From the NCBI RefSeq assembly GCF_008373755.1, contig NZ_VUJV01000007.1, positions 62,001-126,000 of the forward strand: a stretch of 64,000 nucleotides of DNA, given 5' to 3'. The position numbers were made by a program, and so were the translations under genes. The stretch's first letter is position 1. The number at the start of each line of letters is the position of its first letter. This DNA comes from Nocardioides humilatus. GTDB lineage: Bacteria > Actinomycetota > Actinomycetes > Propionibacteriales > Nocardioidaceae. The notes below the pieces were generated by a model. It was not told the origin of the DNA and searched no databases. It was given only the letters and a program-made list of their open reading frames with translations. Below are positions 50,525 to 58,889 of the stretch, one piece after another.

Positions 50525-52510
50525 GTGGAGCGCCGTCTGCCGCGCGGCAGGGTGACGTTCGCGTTCGTCGACGTGGTGGAGAGCACCCGGACGTTCGCGG
50601 AGCACGGTGACGCCTTCGTGACAGCGCTGGCGGTGCTGCAGGACCGCGTGGCCCGTCAGACCGAGCACCACGGCGGCACGGTCGTGAAGACCGAGGGCGA
50701 CGGTGCGTTTCTCGCCTTCCCGGACGCCCGGGGCGCGATCGACGCGCTGGTCGCGCTGCAGGACGAGCTGGCAGCAGTCTCCGATGCGGGTCACGCGGGA
50801 CCACGGCTGACGGTCCGCGCCGGGGTGCACACGGGCGACGCCGTGCCCGTGGCCGACGACTACGTCGCCCTCGCGGTCAACGTGGCGGCGCGCGTGACCT
50901 CCACCGTGGGTGCCGGCCAGGTCGTCGTCTCGGCGGCCACGCAGGCCGAGCTGCCCGAGCCGGTCGGCGTGTGTGTCGGCGACTACGACCTGAAGGACGT
51001 CGCCGACCCGGTCGAGCTGTGGCGGGTGTGCGGCGACGAGACGCCGCTGCGGGGGTCGCCCTCGCGCCGCACCAATGTGCGGATCCCGGTGACCGGCTTC
51101 GTCGGGCGGACCAGGGAGCTGGCCGATCTGCGGCGGGAGGTCGAGGAGCACCCGCTGGTGACCGTCGTCGGGCCCGGAGGGCTGGGCAAGACCCGGATCG
51201 TCTCCGAGCTGCTCCTGGAGATCGCCACGGGGCTCAAGGGCGGCGCCTGGCTCGTCGAGCTGGCCTCGGTGAACTCCGGTGACCAGGTGCCGGCCGCGGT
51301 GGCCGCGGTGCTCGGGATCGGCTCCGGGGAGGTGGGTGCGCTCGCCAGTGAGCTGCGACGCCGGGACGACGTGCTGCTCGTGCTCGACAACTGCGAGCAC
51401 GTGCTCGACGCCGTGGCCGACCTCGTCGCTGATCTCGAGCAGGCCTGCCCGTCGCTGCGCCTGCTGTGCACGAGCCGCGAGCCGCTCCAGGTCCCGGGGG
51501 AGCGGGTGTGGCGCCTGGGACCCTTCGTCGGCCACGCGGCGCGGATCGAGCTCTTCACGCAGCGCGCGTGGGCCAGCGGCGCGACCGTGAGTGACGACTC
51601 GGTCCCACTCGTCGACCGGTTGTGCGACGCCCTGGATGGACTCCCGCTGGCGATCGAGCTCGCTGCGACGCACGCGGGTTCGACCACGCTCGAGCAGCTG
51701 GTCCAGATCGCCGAGCACGGCACCGACGACCTGGCGCGCCGAGGCGGCCAGGCTCGGCAACGCAGCCTCGACGCGGTGCTCGCGTGGAGCCTGGACCGTC
51801 TCCCGGAGGAGCGTCGACGCGCGCTCCTGGTGCTGTCCGTCCTCCCCGGTCGGTTCGACCTCCCGATGGCCGCGGCGATCCTCGGTGCGGTGGAGGGTTG
51901 TGAGGCCGACGCGGTGCGCCACCTCGCCCGCGGCAGCCTGGTCGACCTCGACGGGGAGAGCTATCGGATCCTCGACACGATCCGGCATGCGGCGCAGCGT
52001 CGCCGGCTGGCCGACCCGGACCTGGCGCAGGCGGCGCGGCGGGGTCTTCGCGCCTGGGCCCTTGCGGTGGCGGAGCGCGACTACCGGGTCGCTCGCCGGT
52101 GGGACGACGTCCCCACCGGCGAGGTGCAGGCGCTCGAAGCAGCACTCGAGCAGGCCGTCGACGACGGTGTCCGCGACATCGGGAAGCTGTGGGAGCGCGT
52201 GCGCGCGATCGCCTACGAACGCGACCCTGGCGAGCGGATCGTCGAGCTCGCCGATCGCATCCTTGCCGGCCCGCTCCCTGCGAGCCGTGACGACGCACTC
52301 TGCACCGCCAGCGCCTTGTCCATCCGGCAGATCGTCGGACTGCCGAGACTCGATGCAGCGCGGATCGAGGCGATCTGCGAGGCGGCCGATCGGTTCGGGG
52401 TGTATTTCGCTGCAGCCAACCTCCCTACCACCTGGTGTGGCACTACTCCGAGTCAGGCGACACCGACTCGGCCGCGCGGCACCTTGAGGGCTACCTGCCC
52501 TACGCGCTGA
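50525..52510 (+). CDS. Cyclase-domain / AAA-type ATPase regulator, main part before a frameshift
   Basis: 661 residues in this frame from GTG 50525. Residues 1-~175 form a class III adenylate/guanylate cyclase domain (FAFVDVVESTR, KTEGDGAFLAF, NVAARV). A Walker A site GPGGLGKT (around residue 220) starts an NB-ARC-like ATPase, with LLVLDNCEHVLD as Walker B. Such proteins normally end in TPR repeats. Homology ends about residue 633; the rest is a different frame, and the true C-terminus continues in frame 1 (see the next entry). Either a real disruption or a sequencing error. Confidence 0.75.
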   Translation: MERRLPRGRVTFAFVDVVESTRTFAEHGDAFVTALAVLQDRVARQTEHHGGTVVKTEGDGAFLAFPDARGAIDALVALQDELAAVSDAGHAGPRLTVRAGVHTGDAVPVADDYVALAVNVAARVTSTVGAGQVVVSAATQAELPEPVGVCVGDYDLKDVADPVELWRVCGDETPLRGSPSRRTNVRIPVTGFVGRTRELADLRREVEEHPLVTVVGPGGLGKTRIVSELLLEIATGLKGGAWLVELASVNSGDQVPAAVAAVLGIGSGEVGALASELRRRDDVLLVLDNCEHVLDAVADLVADLEQACPSLRLLCTSREPLQVPGERVWRLGPFVGHAARIELFTQRAWASGATVSDDSVPLVDRLCDALDGLPLAIELAATHAGSTTLEQLVQIAEHGTDDLARRGGQARQRSLDAVLAWSLDRLPEERRRALLVLSVLPGRFDLPMAAAILGAVEGCEADAVRHLARGSLVDLDGESYRILDTIRHAAQRRRLADPDLAQAARRGLRAWALAVAERDYRVARRWDDVPTGEVQALEAALEQAVDDGVRDIGKLWERVRAIAYERDPGERIVELADRILAGPLPASRDDALCTASALSIRQIVGLPRLDAARIEAICEAADRFGVYFAAANLPTTWCGTTPSQATPTRPRGTLRATCPTR

Positions 52511-52992
52511 GCCCCGCGGCCCACCCGATCGAGCGGCGCGCGATCAGCACGCTCCGCGGATGCGTGGCTAGTGCTGCAGGCGACTATCAGGCCGCCCTCG
52601 GGCACTACGAGCGCGAGCTGCTCGAGGCCAGGATCATGGACACGGAGGTGGACCTGGAGGTGTGCGAGGCCAACGTCGCCGAAGCGCTGATCGACGTCGG
52701 ACGGCCCGAGGACGCCTTGCCCCACGCGGTCAACGCGGTCCGGATGGCGTCGGCGCCGGGGGCGCATCGGCGGGCGCTGCTGACCACGCTCGCCCGGGTG
52801 CAGACGATGCTCGGCGACCACGACGCGGCGCTCGCAACGGCCCTCGAGATCCAGGTCGAGCTCATTGCGTCGGGTCGCTCCCGCGAGCAGATCGACAGCG
52901 AGCTGGCCGAGGTCAACCGAGCAGTGAGGGTTCCGGCGTGGGGTGGTGGGACCGCGGACCTGCCGCGTCCGCCGTCACGGCGGATCGACTGA
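52435..52992 (+). pseudogene. Frameshifted C-terminal fragment of the cyclase-domain ATPase
   Basis: 185 residues, TPR-like: HYSESGDTDSAARHLEGY, AAGDYQAALGHYERELLEAR, VEANVAEALIDVGRPEDA (as CEANVAEALIDVGRPEDA). Reading back in this frame gives PPYHLVWHYSESGD, a natural continuation of the upstream protein. The shift occurs within about 52395-52435. There is no convincing start or ribosome-binding site for independent translation; GTG 52435 lies mid-helix. Its last 80 bases overlap the convergent IclR gene. Confidence 0.65.
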
Positions 52993-53830
52993 CGGCTTCG
53001 GCGGCCCGGACGACCAGCGTCTTGGCGCGGTGCAGCTCACGCGCGCTGATCGCCTGGAGCGGGTGGACGACCAGCGCGACCGACATGCGCCCGTCCGCGG
53101 CGAGCACGGGAGCGGCGACCGACGTCACCGGTTGCGGGTCCGCGGACCTCTTGCGCTGGGGGATGCCGGCGCGGACCACCTCGTCGACGACGGCACGGAC
53201 CATGCGGCGCAGGTCGGCCGACACAGTCCCGGACTCGGATGCCTCCAGCAGGGGAGTGACGTGCTCGACGATCGGACTCATCCGCTCCACGAGGACGCCT
53301 TCGTTGCGCGCCTGGTCGAGGAACGCGCCGTACGACGTCGCGGCCGGCCCGGTCACCAGGCCGCGCCGGAACCAGTCCGCCCGGTCCCCCGGGGATGCCC
53401 AGGCGGCGAACAGGCTGCCGAAGGGGGCGGCGTAGGTCACCCGGTGCTCGAGGGTGGGACCGGTCGGGTCGCCGGGGTCCACGCTCGAGACGAACATGGT
53501 GGTGCCGACGAGCTCCACGACCGATGCCGTGTAGCCCGTGGTGGCGGCCAGACCGCGCGCGGCCTCCAGGGCGCGCCCGCTCGCGCGCCGCTGTTCGTGG
53601 GCGGCGCGGGCGACGGGTCCGAGGCCCGGCCCGAGGCTCAGGGTCTTCGTGGTCACGTCGCGGACCAGCCAACCCCGTTCGCACAGCGTCTGCACGATCG
53701 CGTGGCCGGTCGCCTTGGAGATCCCGAGCTCCCGGGAGAGATCCGCGGCGCGCAGGCTCTGCGGGTCGCGGGAGGCGACGAGTTCGAGGATGTCGACCAC
53801 GCGGGAGGTCGGGGGAGACGGGTCAGTCAT
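52913..53830 (-). CDS. IclR-family transcriptional regulator
   Basis: 305 residues from ATG 53830. N-terminal winged helix-turn-helix: RVVDILELVASRDPQSLRAADLSRELGISKATGHAIVQTL (key part LSRELGISKATGHAIV), then the effector-binding domain (TGYTASVVELVGTTMF). A palindrome GTTCGAATATCTGAAC just upstream (53853-53868) is a likely operator. The effector is probably an aromatic or acidic metabolite. It is divergent from the Liv-type transporter operon. Confidence 0.88.
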   Translation of the reverse strand: MTDPSPPTSRVVDILELVASRDPQSLRAADLSRELGISKATGHAIVQTLCERGWLVRDVTTKTLSLGPGLGPVARAAHEQRRASGRALEAARGLAATTGYTASVVELVGTTMFVSSVDPGDPTGPTLEHRVTYAAPFGSLFAAWASPGDRADWFRRGLVTGPAATSYGAFLDQARNEGVLVERMSPIVEHVTPLLEASESGTVSADLRRMVRAVVDEVVRAGIPQRKRSADPQPVTSVAAPVLAADGRMSVALVVHPLQAISARELHRAKTLVVRAAEAVSRSAVTADAAGPRSHHPTPEPSLLG

Positions 53831-53852
53831 GGCGGAGCGATCGTAGTCGGCG

Positions 53853-53868
53853 GTTCGAATATCTGAAC
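53853..53868. promoter_or_regulatory. Palindrome GTTCGAATATCTGAAC, putative IclR operator
   Basis: Arms GTTC/GAAC with a near-symmetric centre. It resembles the IclR-family motif GTTCGATNATCGNAC known for PcaU/PobR-type regulators. A -10-like TACGAT for iclR is at 53845-53840 (minus), so the site lies between -10 and -35, fitting autorepression. A second copy of the motif is at 61663-61678. Confidence 0.6.
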
Positions 53869-53919
53869 AGGGCGAAGAAGCGCGTGTCTTATCAAGTGAT
53901 TAGTAGTTGTATCGCGCGG

Positions 53920-53933
53920 TAGAACACGTTCTC
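53920..53933. promoter_or_regulatory. KstR-type operator upstream of the Liv-type ABC transporter
   Basis: TAGAACACGTTCTC, core 53923-53930, 50 bases before GTG 53983. A TTGTAT (53907-53912) ahead of it could be a -10, putting transcription start inside the operator. The -10 arrangement is less clear than at the other seven sites. Confidence 0.77.
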
Positions 53934-53982
53934 ATTCGATCCTTCTCCCATCGGTTTCCCCCAACCCGAGAGGTGGGCATCC

Positions 53983-55446
53983 GTGCTCCGTAGATCCCTG
54001 GTCACCAGCGTTGCCGTCGTCGTGGTCCTGCTGCTCGCTGCCTGTGGGTCGCAGCTCGACCCCCAGACGGTGGCCAATGCCGGCGGCCAGCAGGGCGGCG
54101 ACGGTGCACTCAACGCCGACGCCGGACTCGGCGGAGACACGGGCGCGGGGCCGGCTGGCGACGCTGGAGCGGGCCCCGGTGGCACCGGGGGTCCGGGCGG
54201 GACCGGCGGGACCGGGAGCACCGGTGGGACCGGCGATGGCTCGGGCTCCACCGGCGGCACGGGCGGGAGCAACGGCGGGAAGGGCGGCGCGACCGGCGGC
54301 GCGAAGGCCGCCTCGTGCGACGGGTTCAAGAACCAGACCGGTGTCACCGACGACAAGATCGTGATCGCCAACGCCTCCGACATCTCCGGGCCGGTGCCCG
54401 GCATCTTCGAGGCCACTCAGCAGGCCGTCCGCGCCTACGTCGAGTTCTTCAACTCGCAGGGAGACGTCTGCGGCCGCAAGCTCGAGGTGCTCAACCTCGA
54501 CAGCCGCGCCGATGCCGGTGCCGACCAGCAGGCCTACGCGAAGGCGTGCGACGAGGCGTTCGCCGCCGTCGGCTCGATGTCGGCCTTCGACTCCGGCGGC
54601 GCCGGTGTCGCCCAGGGCTGCGGCCTCCCGGACATCCGCGCGGTCGCGACGTCCTCAGAGCGTGGCAGCTGCTCGACCTGCTTCGCGACATACGCCACCC
54701 AGCCCGACCTGGTCCCGGACTCCTACGCGAAGTGGTTCCTCAAGGAGTACCCGGACGCCGCCGCTCATGTCGGCGTGCTCTACATCAACGCCGGTGCGGC
54801 TCCTGAGAACGTGAAGTACCAGTCCGACGTGTGGGAGCGGGCGGGCTGGGGCGTCGACTACGTCCAGGGCATCGACGTGGCGGAGTTCAACTTCGCCCCT
54901 TACGTCCAGCAGCTCAAGGACAAGGGCATCAAGATGGTGATCTACACGGGGCCCTACCAGAACACGGTGAAGCTCCAGCAGGCCATGCAGCAGCAGGGCT
55001 ACGATCCGGACGTCTACATGCAGGACCCGACGATCTACGACGGCCGCTACGTGAGCCAGGCCGGCAGCCTCGCTGACAACGTCTTCGTCTACTCGACCAC
55101 CGACCTGTTCGAGAACAAGTCCAACCCGGAGATGCAGACCTACCTCTCCTGGCTGCAGCAGGTGAAGCCCGGCGCGATCCCGAACTACTACGGCCTCTAC
55201 GCCTGGTCCGCGGCACGCCTCTTCGTGGAGAAGGCGATCGCTCTCGGCGGCAAGCTCTCCCGCTCGACGATGATCGCCGAGCTGAAGAAGACCAGCGGCT
55301 GGACCGGCAACGGCCTCCACGTGCCGCAGAACGTCGGTGGTCGCACCACCTCGCCGTGCACGTCGGTGATCAAGTACTCGGGCGGCTCGTGGCACAAGGT
55401 GTCGCCGGGGTCCTACATGTGCGGCCATGTGGTGAAGGCCAACTGA
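53983..55446 (+). CDS. Liv-type ABC transporter substrate-binding lipoprotein
   Basis: 487 residues from GTG 53983, GAGAGGTGGG ahead. Signal peptide with lipobox LAAC (Cys21), then a long Gly/Thr/Ser-rich linker (about residues 34-107), then a type I periplasmic-binding fold: TDDKIVIANASDISGPVPG, GAPENVKYQSDVWERAG (as AAPENVKYQSDVW), with many cysteines (SCDGF, VCGRK, GSCSTCF, SPCTSV, YMCGH). This family usually binds branched-chain amino acids, but many actinobacterial members bind other compounds. KstR control suggests a sterol-derived ligand. Confidence 0.86.
   Translation: MLRRSLVTSVAVVVVLLLAACGSQLDPQTVANAGGQQGGDGALNADAGLGGDTGAGPAGDAGAGPGGTGGPGGTGGTGSTGGTGDGSGSTGGTGGSNGGKGGATGGAKAASCDGFKNQTGVTDDKIVIANASDISGPVPGIFEATQQAVRAYVEFFNSQGDVCGRKLEVLNLDSRADAGADQQAYAKACDEAFAAVGSMSAFDSGGAGVAQGCGLPDIRAVATSSERGSCSTCFATYATQPDLVPDSYAKWFLKEYPDAAAHVGVLYINAGAAPENVKYQSDVWERAGWGVDYVQGIDVAEFNFAPYVQQLKDKGIKMVIYTGPYQNTVKLQQAMQQQGYDPDVYMQDPTIYDGRYVSQAGSLADNVFVYSTTDLFENKSNPEMQTYLSWLQQVKPGAIPNYYGLYAWSAARLFVEKAIALGGKLSRSTMIAELKKTSGWTGNGLHVPQNVGGRTTSPCTSVIKYSGGSWHKVSPGSYMCGHVVKAN
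54163..54305 (+). repeat. GGNACCGG-type tandem low-complexity DNA encoding a Gly/Thr-rich linker
   Basis: Imperfect repeats of GGNACCGG encode GGTGG/GSTGG units in the lipoprotein. It probably spaces the ligand-binding domain from the membrane anchor through the cell wall. Confidence 0.6.
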
Positions 55447-55447
55447 C

Positions 55448-57430
55448 ATGTCCTCGCTGTTCGCCTTCACGCTGCTCGGGCTCTTCACCGGTGCTGCCTA
55501 CGCGATCGTCGCGAGCGGGATGGTGCTGACCTACACGACGACCAGGGTCTTCAACATCGCGCATGGCGCGTTCGGCATGGTCCTCGCCTTCACCTTCTGG
55601 GACTTCACCGAGCGCCAGGGCATGCCTGCCCTGGTGGGCCTCCTCCTCGTGCTGCTCGTCGTCGCCCCGGCCATCGGCTGGTTCACCCAGCGCTTCGTGG
55701 CGCGCGGACTCGGAGAGGGACCGGTCTCGGTCTCCCTGGTCGTGACGGTGGGCCTGCTCGTCGGCCTGATCGGTGTCGCGCAACAGGTCTGGCCGCCGGC
55801 CCCGAGGGTGGTGCTGCCCTTCAAGCCGGAGTCGGGCTTCGAGATCGGCGACACCTACGTCACCGCCCACCAGCTGATCACGATCGCGTGCTCCATCGCG
55901 GTGGCCGGGCTGCTCTACGCCCTCCTCAACCACACCCGGATCGGCACCGCGATGCGGGCATCGGTCGACAACCCCGAGCTGCTCAAGCTCTTCGGCGGCC
56001 GCCCCGACACGGTGGCCGCGCTCTCGTGGGCGATCGGCATCTCTCTGGCGGCCCTCGGCGGCATCCTGCTGACGCCGACCGTCGGCCTCGACTACTACGC
56101 GCTGACGCTCCTCGTGATCAACGCGTATGCCGCGGCGATGCTCGGCCGCCTCAAGAGCCTGCCGCTGACCTTCGCCGGAGCGATGGGGCTGGGCATCGCG
56201 GAGTCCTACGCCGTTGCCTACCTGCCGACCGATGGCTTCTGGTCGACGATCCGTCCGGTGATCCCGGCACTCTTCCTCTTCGCCGTGATGATCGCGCTGC
56301 CGCAGGCCCAGCTCCGGATCGGCCAGGTCAAGGGCATCGTGACCGCACCGGTCCCCAGCTTCCGCAACGCCGTGGGCTGGGGCGGTGGCCTGCTCGCGGT
56401 GGCGGCGGTGCTCGTCGCCGGGGCCTCGACGGCCGACGCGCTGCTGATGGGCACGGCGGCGACCTACGCGATCGTCATGCTGTCGATGGTGCTCCTGACC
56501 GGCTACGGCGGTCACGTCTCGCTCGCTCAGTTCACCTTCGCCGGGGTCGGTGCCCTGGCCTACGCGAAGCTCGACGAGCCCAACCTGTGGGGGCTCGCGA
56601 TGTCCGCGGTGATCGCCGGGCTGGTCGGGGCGCTCGTCGCGATCCCGGTGCTGCGGCTCACCGGCCTCTACCTGGCGCTGTCGACCCTCGCCTTCGCGGT
56701 GCTGATGGACAAGATGATCTTCCAGCAGGACTGGGCCTACAAGTTCAACGGCACCCTGCAGACCGAGCGTCTCTCGGTTGCTGGGGTGAGCCTCGGGACC
56801 GACGCGGTCTACGTCTGGGTGATGGTGCTCGTCTTCGTGCTCGTGGGGCTCGGCGTGCTCGCGCTGCGGCGCGGCACGCTCGGCAGGCTCCTCATCGCGA
56901 TGCGGGACAGCCCGTCGGCGTGCGGCACCCTCGGGCTCGACCTGCGGTGGTTCCGGGTCGGCCTGTTCGGGCTCTCGGCCTCGATCGCCGGTCTTGCCGG
57001 GGCCCTGTTCGCCGGCCTGCGCGGCAGCGTCGGTGCCGCGGACTTCCTCTACTTCCAGTCGTTGCTGATGTTGCTGCTCGCGGTCGTCTTCGGGGTCACC
57101 TCCGTGACCGGCGCGCTGCTCGGTGGCATCGCGCTGATGCTGATGCCGGTCTGGCAGTCGGATCACCCCTCGTTGGCCGGCGTGCTCTTCGTCCTGGTCG
57201 GCTTCGGGGCGGTCGCGCTCGGTCGCGATCCCAACGGGTTGGCCAACCTCCTGTTCAAGGTGGGCCGACTGGTGCGCGATCGGTTCGAACCGCAGCTGCG
57301 AGAGCGGCTCGACGGCCTGCTGCCCCAGGGCGGCTCGGTGGACCTGGCCGCAGCGGGTGCGGCCGAGGTGCCACTTCGGACGATGGGTGACGTCTCGGAC
57401 GACGCGGCGATCGAAGGGAGTGTGCGATGA
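55448..57430 (+). CDS. Fused LivH-LivM-type ABC transporter permease
   Basis: 660 residues, starting two bases after the binding-protein stop. LivH-like unit about 1-290: GAAYAIVASGMVLTYTTTRVFNIAHGAFGM (key part VFNIAHGAFGM), then LivM-like unit about 310-640: LLTGYGGHVSLAQFTFAGVGA (key part GGHVSLAQ) and LYLALSTLAFAVL. LivH and LivM are usually separate genes. About 16 hydrophobic segments are visible. The C-terminal ~40 residues are cytoplasmic and charged. Coupled to the ATPase gene by ATGA. Confidence 0.88.
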   Translation: MSSLFAFTLLGLFTGAAYAIVASGMVLTYTTTRVFNIAHGAFGMVLAFTFWDFTERQGMPALVGLLLVLLVVAPAIGWFTQRFVARGLGEGPVSVSLVVTVGLLVGLIGVAQQVWPPAPRVVLPFKPESGFEIGDTYVTAHQLITIACSIAVAGLLYALLNHTRIGTAMRASVDNPELLKLFGGRPDTVAALSWAIGISLAALGGILLTPTVGLDYYALTLLVINAYAAAMLGRLKSLPLTFAGAMGLGIAESYAVAYLPTDGFWSTIRPVIPALFLFAVMIALPQAQLRIGQVKGIVTAPVPSFRNAVGWGGGLLAVAAVLVAGASTADALLMGTAATYAIVMLSMVLLTGYGGHVSLAQFTFAGVGALAYAKLDEPNLWGLAMSAVIAGLVGALVAIPVLRLTGLYLALSTLAFAVLMDKMIFQQDWAYKFNGTLQTERLSVAGVSLGTDAVYVWVMVLVFVLVGLGVLALRRGTLGRLLIAMRDSPSACGTLGLDLRWFRVGLFGLSASIAGLAGALFAGLRGSVGAADFLYFQSLLMLLLAVVFGVTSVTGALLGGIALMLMPVWQSDHPSLAGVLFVLVGFGAVALGRDPNGLANLLFKVGRLVRDRFEPQLRERLDGLLPQGGSVDLAAAGAAEVPLRTMGDVSDDAAIEGSVR

Positions 57431-58185
57431 CCCTGCTCGAGGTCGACCGGGTGGTCGTGCGCTTCGGCGGCGTGACCGCCGTGAACGAAGCGTCCTTCAC
57501 CGCCGACGGCGGCGCGATCACCGGACTGATCGGCCCGAACGGTGCCGGTAAGACGACGTGCTTCAACGTCATCAGCGGCCTGCAGAAGCCGACCAAGGGC
57601 AAGGTGCACTTCCAAGGTCGGTCGATCACGTCCTCAGCCGTGCACCGCCGCGCCCGCAAGGGGATCGGCCGCACCTTCCAGCGGCTGGAGGCCTTCGGTT
57701 CGCTGTCCGTTCGCGACAATGTCCGGGTCGCCTTCGACATCCATCGCGGCTTCAGGGGTGTGCTCAAGCCCGGGGCGGCCGATGTCGAGGCGCTCCTCGA
57801 GCGGGTCGGCATCAGCGACTACGCCGGGGAGCGCGCCGATGCGATCCCGACCGGTGCCGCGCGACTCCTCGAGCTCGCCCGCTGTCTGGCTTGCGATCCC
57901 CACCTGCTCCTTCTCGACGAGCCGTCCTCGGGCCTGGACGAGGCCGAGTCGGAGGCGTTCGGTGCGCTGCTCCGCGAGCTGGCCGCCGAGGGACGCGGGA
58001 TCTTGATGGTGGAGCACGACATGGACCTCGTGATGAACGTGTGCGACACCATCCACGTGCTCGACTTCGGCGAGGTCATCGCATCCGGGTCGCCTGCCGA
58101 GATCCGGGCCGACGCCCGGGTGCAACAGGCCTACCTCGGCTACTCCGACGAACCGGTGCGCGAGCCGATGGAGGCACAGGCATGA
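57427..58185 (+). CDS. LivG-type ABC transporter ATPase
   Basis: 252 residues, ATG overlapping the permease stop. Walker A GPNGAGKT (36-43), Walker B LLLLDEPSSGLDEAE, His switch VEHDMDLV. The signature, normally LSGGQ or AYGQQ, reads IPTGAARLLELARCLA, so the Ser and the Gln are lost (T142-G-A-A). Such degenerate signatures occur in one half of asymmetric ABC ATPase pairs. It pairs with the LivF-type protein. Confidence 0.9.
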   Translation: MTLLEVDRVVVRFGGVTAVNEASFTADGGAITGLIGPNGAGKTTCFNVISGLQKPTKGKVHFQGRSITSSAVHRRARKGIGRTFQRLEAFGSLSVRDNVRVAFDIHRGFRGVLKPGAADVEALLERVGISDYAGERADAIPTGAARLLELARCLACDPHLLLLDEPSSGLDEAESEAFGALLRELAAEGRGILMVEHDMDLVMNVCDTIHVLDFGEVIASGSPAEIRADARVQQAYLGYSDEPVREPMEAQA

Positions 58186-58889
58186 CGGTCCCGATCCTCG
58201 AGGTGATCGACCTCCACGCCGCCTATGGCCGCATCGAGGTGCTGCGCGGCGTTGATCTCGCCGTCCCCAAGGGCGCGGTGATGGCCCTCCTCGGACCCAA
58301 CGGCGCCGGCAAGTCGACCCTGGTCAAGGTGATCTCTGGCCAGAAGGCCGCCACCTCGGGCGACATCCACCTGGCCGGCGTACACGTGAAGGGGGCGAAG
58401 CCCGACGACCTCGCGCGAGTCGGCCTCTGCACCATCCCGGAGGGCCGGTCGGTCTTCCCGAATCTCACGGTGGAGGAGAACCTCCGCCTGATGTCGTACG
58501 CCGGCGTGCCCGCGCCGGCCGTACTGGACACCGCGTTCAGCTACTTCCCGCGGTTGCACGAGCGCCGTCGTCAGCTCGCCGGCACCCTGTCGGGCGGCGA
58601 GCAGCAGATGCTCGCGATGTCGCGCGCGCTGGCCTCCGACCCGGCGCTGCTGCTGCTCGACGAGCTCTCGATGGGTCTGGCTCCGCTGATCGTGGACGAG
58701 CTCTACGACACCGTGGCCCGGATCGCCGAGTCGGGCGTCTCGATCCTCTGCATCGAGCAGTTCGCCCGGACCGCGCTGCGGGTCTCGGACTACGCCGCGG
58801 TGATGAGCAACGGCCGGATCGTCGCGAGCGGCGAACCCGGCGAGATCCTGGCCACAATGGCCGACGTCATCCTCGGAGGTGCAGCATGA
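58182..58889 (+). CDS. LivF-type ABC transporter ATPase
   Basis: 235 residues from ATG 58182, overlapping the livG-type stop. Walker A GPNGAGKS (38-45), full signature LSGGEQQM, Walker B LLLLDELSMGLAP (Glu after Asp is E, next residue L instead of P), His switch region IEQFARTAL where the usual His is Gln-Phe, as is common in LivF. Second ATPase of the importer. Stop overlaps the next gene as ATGA. Confidence 0.9.
   Translation: MTVPILEVIDLHAAYGRIEVLRGVDLAVPKGAVMALLGPNGAGKSTLVKVISGQKAATSGDIHLAGVHVKGAKPDDLARVGLCTIPEGRSVFPNLTVEENLRLMSYAGVPAPAVLDTAFSYFPRLHERRRQLAGTLSGGEQQMLAMSRALASDPALLLLDELSMGLAPLIVDELYDTVARIAESGVSILCIEQFARTALRVSDYAAVMSNGRIVASGEPGEILATMADVILGGAA

Noticed and set aside
52395-52440. 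Programmed ribosomal frameshift in the cyclase-domain ATPase gene
   Set aside because: No slippery heptamer or downstream structure was visible; mutation or sequencing error is simpler.
54163-54305. CRISPR-like or VNTR locus
   Set aside because: Repeats are short, in frame and encode a Gly/Thr linker within a clear lipoprotein gene; there are no spacers.
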